Shown here in pieces: positions 1 through 5,119 of a stretch of DNA of 7,400 bases (the stretch's first letter is position 1; each line of letters starts with the position of its first letter). The stretch spans positions 20,690-28,089 of the forward strand of contig DCHE01000083.1 of assembly GCA_002314775.1 (NCBI GenBank), read 5' to 3'. The position numbers and the translations under genes are program-made. The DNA comes from Lachnospiraceae bacterium UBA1760 (GTDB lineage Bacteria; Bacillota; Clostridia; Lachnospirales; Lachnospiraceae). A model generated the notes under the pieces. It ran no database searches, was not told where the DNA came from, and was given only the letters and a program-made list of their open reading frames with translations.

Positions 1-2
1 TG

Positions 3-959
3 GTTTATTTTACGGAGGTTGACATTGCACCGGCAATCGTGATTTATCTGATTATAGTTGCACTTTCTGTGGGCACGGCCTTTCTTATGAGGAAGATATT
101 CAGATTTGATTACAGGAAAAAGGGAAGCATTTTCAAATGGCTGGTTTTAATATACACTGCGCTTGCAGTTGCCTCTGGAATTTATAGGAAGGTTGCAGTT
201 GCAGACGAGATGGTGCAGGGAGGAAGCAAGGAAAAGCTTATCCTTATCAGCTTCGGTATTACATTTCTTGTGCTTACAATAGTTGCCTTCAATGTGATTG
301 CGGCGGCATTTAACAGAGCCGAGAAGCTGAGAATTCTTGCAGAGAGAGACAGGCTGAAGAAGCTGATTCATGATGATACTGTTTCTTACGTTAAGATGCA
401 GTCTGAAAATGAAGAGATAAAAAAGAGCAATGAGAAGGCTCTTTTGAGCTTAAGCCAGGGAGCTTACAGCGAGGAGAAGGCAAGGTACATCGAGGAATTA
501 AAGAAGTACGTTGACGAAGCAGGAAAGGATTCAAGTGCTCCAGTAACAGGAGACATTTATATGGATATTATGCTTGAAAAGCATCAGAAAAAGCTGGAGG
601 CTTCGGAAGTGGCCTTTGAGTATTCTGTGGATTCAAGTGTATTTGATAAGGTAAACAGTGTGGAGCTTTCATCGGTTCTTGATGGTATGCTTTCTGTCTG
701 CTATGATTTATGCAATGCGGCCGAGGAGGATAAGTACATAATTCTTTCGGTTAGAAAGCTTATGGATATGGCTGTCGTGAAGGCTGAGTTCAGCAAAAAG
801 AAGGAAGTTAAGTTTACCAATAGATTATTTAACAGGCTTTATAAAAAGGTGAATCGGGAATATATGGCCATGGTTGTGGCTGACACCAGAGACAAGCAGG
901 TTGTGACAGACGAAGGAGATGTGGGAACGGTAAGTATTACCGTTTTAAGCGAGGGATGA
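3..959 (+). CDS. Membrane sensor of the GHKL histidine kinase type with a degenerate kinase domain (5' partial)
   Basis: The reading frame is open to the left edge, so the gene probably starts upstream. The first internal start, GTG at 39, lies 20 bases after the only GGAGG (14-18), too far for a ribosome site. Counting from that GTG, membrane helices lie near residues 2-18, 34-50 and 66-90, followed by a helical, coiled-coil-like stretch (about 93-160) with LIHDD, where H111 sits at the usual phospho-acceptor place. The stretch TGDIYMDIMLEKHQKK (170-185) matches the usual TGNxxLDxIL lead-in to a GHKL ATPase. The N box expected next (NLLDNAIEAC) reads GMLSVCYDLC, and no GLGLxN G box follows. 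ATP binding therefore looks lost. It sits 4 bases before the LytTR regulator and is likely its membrane sensor or an allosteric partner of the second kinase. Assignment to the family is by motif alignment from memory. The catalytic loss is seen in the sequence; the pseudokinase role is inferred. Confidence 0.78.
   Translation, partial: VYFTEVDIAPAIVIYLIIVALSVGTAFLMRKIFRFDYRKKGSIFKWLVLIYTALAVASGIYRKVAVADEMVQGGSKEKLILISFGITFLVLTIVAFNVIAAAFNRAEKLRILAERDRLKKLIHDDTVSYVKMQSENEEIKKSNEKALLSLSQGAYSEEKARYIEELKKYVDEAGKDSSAPVTGDIYMDIMLEKHQKKLEASEVAFEYSVDSSVFDKVNSVELSSVLDGMLSVCYDLCNAAEEDKYIILSVRKLMDMAVVKAEFSKKKEVKFTNRLFNRLYKKVNREYMAMVVADTRDKQVVTDEGDVGTVSITVLSEG
951..955 (+). promoter_or_regulatory. Ribosome binding site for the LytTR regulator
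   Basis: GAGGG lies 8 bases before the ATG at 964 and overlaps the last codons of the preceding sensor gene. It fixes the start of the regulator and implies coupled translation. Confidence 0.7.
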
Positions 960-963
960 CATT

Positions 964-1674
964 ATGAGAATATTAATCTGCGAGGATGATATTAATGACG
1001 CAAACAAGATAAAAGCATACACTGAGGATTTCTTCAGCGGAAAACAGGTTGATATTGATATCTGTACACCGGAGGATGTAGTGATCCAGCTTGAAGAACA
1101 GCTTTTTAAATATGATATTGCGATAATGGATATTTATTTTGAGGGCTGCAAGCTAAATGGTATTGATGTATCAGCGATGATAAATGAGGAATCGATTAAG
1201 TGTAGAATTATCTACATTTCAAATATTCTGGAGTTTGCTCCACAGGTTTATGATACGGACCATGTTTATTTTGTTCTTAAGAAGAACATGAATATAACAC
1301 TTAAGCGAGCACTTAAGAAAGCAGTAATATCCTTAGAGCAGGAGCTCACCGAAAAGATAGTTGAGATAGTGAGCGAGAATGTGAAATCTCACATTAAGGC
1401 TAAGGACATTATTTATATAGAAAGAGTTCAGAGAACGATAAAATATGTTACCGCAGAAAAGGAATATATAACCTATGAGTCGCTTAGCAAGGCAGTTGAA
1501 AAGATAACAACTATCGTCCGCTGCCATGGAAGCTTCAAGGTAAATCTATCTCACGTCAAGGTTGTAAGAGCTGACGAGATTGAGATGGACAACGGAGTCA
1601 CAATCCCTGTCGGAAGAACCTACGGCGACGACTTCAGGCAAAGATATCTTGAGTATTATTCGGAGAAATTATAA
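964..1674 (+). CDS. LytTR-family response regulator (AgrA/VirR type)
   Basis: This is a two-domain transcription regulator of 236 residues, the normal length for the family. The receiver domain (about 1-120) has the acidic pocket E7-D8-D9, the phospho-acceptor D56 in IAIMDIYF, a NGID turn at 65-68, the switch serine S86 in IIYIS, and the conserved lysine K106. The LytTR DNA-binding domain (about 135-236) shows DIIYIE, then R186, H188, S190 and VN (193-194) in the canonical RxHxSxxVN pattern, and VPVGR-like IPVGRTY near the end. All catalytic residues are present, so it should be phosphorylated and bind direct-repeat sites. It lies between the degenerate sensor (4-base gap) and a short intact GHKL kinase (2-base gap), forming one operon. 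LytTR partners are often quorum or peptide sensors, but no peptide gene is visible here, and the target genes are unknown. Confidence 0.95.
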   Translation: MRILICEDDINDANKIKAYTEDFFSGKQVDIDICTPEDVVIQLEEQLFKYDIAIMDIYFEGCKLNGIDVSAMINEESIKCRIIYISNILEFAPQVYDTDHVYFVLKKNMNITLKRALKKAVISLEQELTEKIVEIVSENVKSHIKAKDIIYIERVQRTIKYVTAEKEYITYESLSKAVEKITTIVRCHGSFKVNLSHVKVVRADEIEMDNGVTIPVGRTYGDDFRQRYLEYYSEKL

Positions 1675-1676
1675 TA

Positions 1677-2369
1677 ATGGTTAAGATACTGATAAGTGTA
1701 ATTGCAATATTTATGGCAGCTGGCATTTCTTATCTTCAGTATTTAAGCTTCAAAAAGCATAAAAGGCTTGAGGAGAAAAACGAGGATTTAAAAAGAGAAT
1801 ACATTGAGAACCAAAGGACCTATAAGGAAAATGTATTTGAAAATGAAAACCTCCGAAAGCTGAGACATGACTTCAACAAGCAGGTAAACCTGCTCGAAGC
1901 TGGAAACGGCGACATCGCATCGACTCTTGCATTAAAGAAGAAGTGCATGGATGAAAAGGGGATTAGGAATAATCTTGGTGATATAGTTGTTTCAGAAATT
2001 CTAAGCTTTGAAAAGGCTCTTGGCATCACTCAGATCGAAATAGCGAACGTTCTTCTTAATCTTATTGATAATGGGATTGAGGCGTGCGATAGGATTGTAG
2101 ATGCTTCGGGTGTTGAAGAAATTGGAGAAGTCAATGATAGATTCGTACTAGTTACAATAATGAATGATGAAGGCGCAAATAGACTTGTTATAACTAATTC
2201 AAAGGCTACATCTGAGAACCTAAAGAGCAGTGGAGAAGCTACTGTCAAAGAGGATAAAAGAGCCCACGGCCTGGGACTTAAGAATATAAGGGATATTGTC
2301 GAGAAGGCCGGAGGAAGAATTGTTGTCAAGGATTTGGGCGATGAGTTTTATGTTGAGCTTGGCAGGTAG
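1677..2369 (+). CDS. Short GHKL-family sensor histidine kinase
   Basis: The protein has 230 residues, about half the usual length of AgrC-like kinases. One membrane helix (about 3-23) leads into a charged coiled coil (25-60), with no sensor domain. The H box LRKLRHDFNKQ carries H64, although the Asn normally at H+4 is at H+3 and Lys takes its place. The N box (124-137, NVLLNLIDNGIEAC) has N128, D131 and N132. The G box HGLGLKNIRDIVEKAGG (197-213) is intact. Between ALGI (114-117) and the N box there are about 20 residues fewer than in typical relatives. This looks like loss of the strand and proline-containing loop before the ATPase helix. The ATG is 2 bases after the regulator stop, with CGGAGA near 1661 as ribosome site. 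It probably phosphorylates the LytTR regulator. Whether it senses anything itself or serves the upstream pseudokinase is unknown. Confidence 0.88.
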   Translation: MVKILISVIAIFMAAGISYLQYLSFKKHKRLEEKNEDLKREYIENQRTYKENVFENENLRKLRHDFNKQVNLLEAGNGDIASTLALKKKCMDEKGIRNNLGDIVVSEILSFEKALGITQIEIANVLLNLIDNGIEACDRIVDASGVEEIGEVNDRFVLVTIMNDEGANRLVITNSKATSENLKSSGEATVKEDKRAHGLGLKNIRDIVEKAGGRIVVKDLGDEFYVELGR

Positions 2370-2388
2370 TGTTGAGGTTGGCAGGTAG
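2351..2388 (+). repeat. 19-bp tandem duplication over the kinase stop codon
   Basis: Two adjacent 19-base copies, 2351-2369 and 2370-2388, differ at one base (TGTTGAGCTTGGCAGGTAG against TGTTGAGGTTGGCAGGTAG). The first copy encodes the last residues VELGR and the stop; the second lies just outside the gene. It looks like a recent slippage or duplication event, and the ORF is unaffected because the stop is in copy one. Confidence 0.9.
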
Positions 2389-2493
2389 AGACTAAATAGA
2401 TAACTTGTTGGGATATTAAAAATTAACTTCCACGTTGGTGGATGAGATATGAATTGCAGTGGTTATAACTGAATAGAGATTATAAAGATGTTG

Positions 2494-2522
2494 AAAGCTC
2501 GACCGATTGGTCGGGCTTTTTT
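2494..2522 (+). terminator. Intrinsic terminator of the sensor-regulator-kinase operon
   Basis: An 11-bp stem (AAAGCTCGACC, loop GATT, GGTCGGGCTTT) with a single G-T pair is followed by a run of T (2517-2522). It stands 124 bases past the stop of the short kinase, so the operon carries a long 3' tail. Only three T would follow on the other strand, so it is mainly + directed. Confidence 0.92.
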
Positions 2523-2538
2523 GACGTGTAAACAATGA

Positions 2539-2580
2539 GCCAAGGTACTCTTCATGCTTTCATGAGAAGAATGCTTTGGC
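2539..2580. repeat. Long imperfect inverted repeat (15-bp hairpin)
   Basis: GCCAAGGTACTCTTC (2539-2553) pairs with GAAGAATGCTTTGGC (2566-2580) around a 12-base loop. There is one C-A mismatch and there are two G-T pairs. No T tract follows, so it is not a terminator. It lies in a gene-free stretch just after the operon terminator. It could be a small palindromic repeat element or a folded RNA; nothing in it identifies a known family. Confidence 0.65.
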
Positions 2581-2614
2581 GAATGAACATCATCGAGCCG
2601 CGAGGGCGAGATGG

Positions 2615-2654
2615 GATGAAAAAGGCGATGAAAAAATGACGATGAAAAAATGAC
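2615..2654 (+). repeat. Tandem repeat with GATGAAAAA core in non-coding DNA
   Basis: Two identical 14-base units, GATGAAAAAATGAC, occupy 2627-2640 and 2641-2654, preceded by a shortened unit, GATGAAAAAGGC, at 2615-2626. No convincing gene overlaps it. The remaining part of the 2370-2900 gap holds no recognisable gene. Confidence 0.8.
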
Positions 2655-2761
2655 GAATGGAACGCGAATTATGCAGAAAAGTCGTGAATGGATGATGAGT
2701 GTGATAGTATTTACTAGGATACATTTAGTGAATTGAAATGTTCTAATATGAGTGAAAAACA

Positions 2762-2790
2762 TTGACCGATATTGGTTAATGATGATTATA
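2762..2790 (+). promoter_or_regulatory. Candidate promoter for the zinc-ribbon/solute-binding gene
   Basis: TTGACC (2762-2767) matches five of six bases of a -35 box. It is followed after 16 bases by GATTAT (2784-2789), or after 17 bases by ATTATA, as a weak -10. The start codon is about 110 bases further on, giving a fairly long leader. A short inverted repeat, ACC(GATATT)GGT, overlaps the spacer and could be an operator. Nothing better is visible in the gap. Confidence 0.4.
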
Positions 2791-2882
2791 CGTTTTGGGC
2801 TTAGGTGACATTTGAGGATGGTATTAGGACGATAAATATTAATTGGTGCAATGCTTATTGAAAGTAATTACTAGAAAAAATA

Positions 2883-2888
2883 GGGGAG
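2883..2888 (+). promoter_or_regulatory. Ribosome binding site for the solute-binding gene, with a start-stop pair before the ATG
   Basis: GGGGAG is 12 bases before the ATG at 2901, a little long. Between them, at 2893-2898, stands ATGTAG, a start codon directly followed by a stop. The downstream ATG is the only in-frame start that includes the zinc ribbon. Confidence 0.6.
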
Positions 2889-2900
2889 ATACATGTAGAG

Positions 2901-4640
2901 ATGAAAAGATGTGTAGTATGTAATAAGATTTTAACTAATAATAATTTGAAGTGCACGTCTTGTGGTGGTGATTTAACGAAGATTCCTGATGTTGAAGATG
3001 ACGTGCCAAACAGTAGTAATACTCAATATGAACAAAAAGTTGATATTAAAGAAGATAAAAAAGATGTACTCAACGGTAGTAATGTTCAATATGAACAAAA
3101 AGTTGATGTCAAAAAAGAAGCTGATATCAAAAATGAGGTTGGGAAAAATACTGACAGATATAAAAAATTCATCATTGCATTAGCTGCATTTGAGATTGTT
3201 GCACTTGTGATTATTCTTATAGTTATAATGAACAAAAAAGATGACACTAATATGGAAGAGGTAGTAGCAGAAATTGAAACAGAGGAGGCCACAACAGAGG
3301 AACCAACAGAGTTGGAAACAACAGAAGAGGCCACACTAGAGGAACCAACAGAGGAGACTACACCAGAAGCAACTCTCGCAGCTGAGATGGAAGCTCCAAG
3401 CACAGACGGATGGGATGAGTCGAAGAAGATTTATGCTTATTCTTGGGATGAAGACTTTATGAATAGGATGGAAATTGTTCTAGCGCACTATCCAGAGTAC
3501 AGAGACTATGTAGAGTTTGTTTATTATGATCTTGGTGGTACATCAGACGAATATATGACAATAATTGATGAATGTCTTACACAAGGAGAAGAAAATAATT
3601 ATCCATCACTTTTCGCGGCTGATGAGAATATTGCTAAGTACTGGTCAGAGGATGATACAAAGACGGCTAATCTTTTTGATTTAGGTCTCACAGCTGAGAC
3701 GTTTGCTAATTCATACGATTTCGCTATGCAGTATTCTACATATAATGGACAGCTTAAGTGTGCCACATGGCAGATTTGTCCAGGTTCTGTATTCTACAGA
3801 AGAGACATCGCTATGGAAGTTCTTGGAACGGATAATCCAGATGATGTTCAGGCAGCACTTGAGGATTGGGACACATTCCTTGCTTTAGCAGAGACAATGA
3901 AGGAGGCTGGTTACAAGATTGTTTCTAGTCCTGAAGATGTTAGGCACGCTATCTTAGATGCACCGTATCAGACATGGGTAACAGAGACAACAGATGGGCC
4001 AGTTCTAACGCTTGATGCAACGGTTTATCAGTACCTTGAATTAGGTAAGTTAATCTACGATTGTGATTATACAGATAATACATATATGTGGGATGACACA
4101 TGGGTTGAAAATATGAAGTATGATGCTAAGGTATTTTGTTACTTCGGATGTCCATGGTTCATCGATATTATGACAGGTTGCGGCGCTACATATGGTAACT
4201 GGGGCGCAGTAGTAGGGCCTGCATCTTATCACTGGGGTGGTACATATGTATGTGTGGGTAAGGATACAAACAACCCAGAACTATGTGCATTTCTTGTATA
4301 TGCTCTTACCTGTGATACAGAAGTAATGATTGACATTACAAATCAGACAGGTGACTGTGTGAACAATAAGGAAGCTAACTCTAGACTTATTAATGGCGAA
4401 CTATCAGCAGACAACGATGCAAGTCTATTTCTTTGCGGTCAGAACCCAATCGAAGTTTGGGCAGAAGCAGCAGAAGGACTTGATCTCAGCAACGTAACAT
4501 ACCAGGATTTTGCAATTAAGGAATACATCGATAATGCAGCTAGATTTTACAACGAGGGCGAGTATGCTTCAATCGACGAGGCTGTTAAGTACATCCAGGA
4601 TATTGTCAGCACAGAGTTAGGCATGTCTACATTTGAATAA
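2901..4640 (+). CDS. Zinc-ribbon, membrane-anchored extracellular solute-binding protein
   Basis: The 579-residue protein has five parts. A cytoplasmic zinc ribbon has C4, C7, C18 and C21 (CxxC-x10-CxxC). Two 21-residue repeats follow (34-54, 55-75), each with QYEQKVD. One membrane helix spans about 90-110. A Glu/Thr-rich linker covers 118-168. A large domain (about 175-579) resembles family-1 ABC solute-binding proteins, with a typical segment SVFYRRDIAMEVLG and then DWDTFLALAETMKEAGYKI. Basic residues before the helix (RYKK) and acidic ones after it place the ribbon inside and the binding domain outside. There is no signal peptide or lipobox Cys, unlike ordinary lipoprotein binding proteins, and no permease or ATPase gene adjoins it. 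Binding of a sugar or oligosaccharide is a family-level guess. It may act as a sensor or scaffold rather than in transport. The first 110 codons look much richer in A/T than the binding domain, as expected of a fusion. Confidence 0.9.
   Translation: MKRCVVCNKILTNNNLKCTSCGGDLTKIPDVEDDVPNSSNTQYEQKVDIKEDKKDVLNGSNVQYEQKVDVKKEADIKNEVGKNTDRYKKFIIALAAFEIVALVIILIVIMNKKDDTNMEEVVAEIETEEATTEEPTELETTEEATLEEPTEETTPEATLAAEMEAPSTDGWDESKKIYAYSWDEDFMNRMEIVLAHYPEYRDYVEFVYYDLGGTSDEYMTIIDECLTQGEENNYPSLFAADENIAKYWSEDDTKTANLFDLGLTAETFANSYDFAMQYSTYNGQLKCATWQICPGSVFYRRDIAMEVLGTDNPDDVQAALEDWDTFLALAETMKEAGYKIVSSPEDVRHAILDAPYQTWVTETTDGPVLTLDATVYQYLELGKLIYDCDYTDNTYMWDDTWVENMKYDAKVFCYFGCPWFIDIMTGCGATYGNWGAVVGPASYHWGGTYVCVGKDTNNPELCAFLVYALTCDTEVMIDITNQTGDCVNNKEANSRLINGELSADNDASLFLCGQNPIEVWAEAAEGLDLSNVTYQDFAIKEYIDNAARFYNEGEYASIDEAVKYIQDIVSTELGMSTFE
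3000..3125 (+). repeat. Two 63-bp in-frame repeats in the cytoplasmic tract
   Basis: Units 3000-3062 and 3063-3125 encode 21 residues each, starting DVPNSSNTQYEQKVD and DVLNGSNVQYEQKVD. A 21-base core is identical at 3024-3044 and 3087-3107. The tract is charged and probably disordered, lying between the zinc ribbon and the membrane helix. Confidence 0.85.
3285..3353 (+). repeat. 27-bp direct repeat in the Glu/Thr linker
   Basis: Copies at 3285-3311 and 3327-3353 match at 25 of 27 bases and encode EATTEEPTE and EATLEEPTE. They extend the extracellular linker that spaces the binding domain from the membrane. Confidence 0.8.
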
Positions 4641-4650
4641 TTAATTTGAA

Positions 4651-4716
4651 TTGCAATTGCAAAGTCAGAGAGATTTTTTTGTACAATTTATATCGCAATT
4701 TTAGCGGCAATTGTAC
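4651..4716. promoter_or_regulatory. Palindrome-rich intergenic region, possible operator or promoter
   Basis: The 12-base perfect palindrome TTGCAATTGCAA (4651-4662) is followed by seven T (4674-4680). An inverted repeat, GTACAATT (4681-4688) with AATTGTAC (4709-4716), encloses a small CGC/GCG stem. GCAATT occurs three times (4653, 4695, 4707). TTGCAA (4657-4662) and TACAAT (4682-4687) could be -35 and -10 boxes, but the 19-base spacer is long. The first palindrome plus the T run could also act as a weak terminator of the preceding gene. Which role applies cannot be decided from sequence. Confidence 0.4.
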
Positions 4717-4760
4717 TATCTTGCATAGATAAAGAGGTAAAGACAAAAGAACAGGTATTG

Positions 4761-4976
4761 ATGGCAAATAAAGATAGCTGGACCTGTCGAAATTGTAAAA
4801 CTTTTAACTTGGGAATGAAATGTACGACATGTGGTACAATGCGTGGCACACAGGCCAATAATTCGGAAATAAATTTAGCTCAAGCAGTAAATCGTGATGT
4901 GAGTGAATGGCGATGCCCTAAATGTGATGTAAAAAATACACATAATACATGTAAAGCGTGTGGATATACAAGATAG
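4761..4976 (+). CDS. Small protein with two RanBP2-like zinc fingers
   Basis: The 71-residue protein consists almost wholly of two similar zinc fingers, each W-x-C-x2-C-x3-N-x4-C-x2-C: W7, C9, C12, N16, C21, C24 and W50, C52, C55, N59, C64, C67. The Trp and Asn are hallmark residues of the RanBP2 finger. In eukaryotes that fold binds proteins or RNA; bacterial copies are mostly uncharacterised. A 25-residue linker containing EINLAQAVNRD joins them. There is no membrane helix or signal, so it is cytoplasmic. ATG at 4761 was chosen over TTG at 4758. The ribosome site is weak (AGG at 4753-4755), so low or coupled translation is likely. It sits between two membrane proteins whose cytoplasmic ends are also zinc ribbons, which suggests an adaptor to them. 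That role is inferred. Confidence 0.85.
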   Translation: MANKDSWTCRNCKTFNLGMKCTTCGTMRGTQANNSEINLAQAVNRDVSEWRCPKCDVKNTHNTCKACGYTR

Positions 4977-4979
4977 AAG

Positions 4980-4999
4980 TATGCTTCAAAATCAGCATA
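4980..4999. repeat. Small hairpin after the double zinc-finger gene
   Basis: TATGCT (4980-4985) and AGCATA (4994-4999) form a perfect 6-bp stem with an 8-base loop starting 4 bases past the stop codon. No T tract follows, so termination is doubtful. It may protect the end of the transcript or be chance in AT-rich DNA. Confidence 0.35.
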
Positions 5000-5104
5000 A
5001 TCTAGTAAATAAACATGTCTATAAAAGGCATGGTATGACATCAATAATAAATAATAAGAAAAACATAATTGATAGGCTATTTGAGGAGAGAGGCTACAAT
5101 TAAA

Positions 5105-5111
5105 AAGGAGG
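5105..5111 (+). promoter_or_regulatory. Ribosome binding site that fixes the start of the third zinc-ribbon gene
   Basis: AAGGAGG is a near-perfect site 8 bases before ATG 5120. An in-frame TTG at 5069 would add 17 residues but has no such site, and the added residues would precede the zinc ribbon. The ATG is therefore the start. Confidence 0.88.
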
Positions 5112-5119
5112 ATAAAAAG

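Noticed and set aside
39..41. GTG at 39 as true start of the first gene
   Set aside because: No ribosome site at a workable distance, and the open frame to the left encodes a plausible protein stretch (FTEVDIAPAI).
19..47. TTGACA with ATTTAT 17 bases later as a promoter inside the first gene
   Set aside because: It falls inside a probable coding frame and the -10 match is poor.
2583..2639. Tiny + strand ORF (MNIIEPRGRDGMKKAMKK)
   Set aside because: There is no ribosome site before it and the end is made by the tandem repeat; chance is more likely than a gene.
2671..2736. Tiny + strand ORF of 21 codons (MQKSREWMMSVIV...)
   Set aside because: It has only a poor GGA upstream and no other support.
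2463..2762. 99-residue ORF on the - strand in the intergenic gap
   Set aside because: It runs through the terminator hairpin and the tandem repeat, has low-complexity Phe/Ile/Ser composition, and shows no domain.
3086..3403. 105-residue - strand ORF rich in Ser and Val
   Set aside because: It is the reverse-strand image of the Glu/Thr linker repeats of the solute-binding gene.
4674..4680. T7 run as a proper terminator of the solute-binding gene
   Set aside because: The palindrome before it makes only a 4-bp stem with a 4-base loop and lies 11 bases away, too weak to call.
5069..5119. TTG at 5069 as start of the third zinc-ribbon gene
   Set aside because: It lacks a ribosome site, while ATG 5120 has an excellent one and begins exactly at the zinc ribbon.
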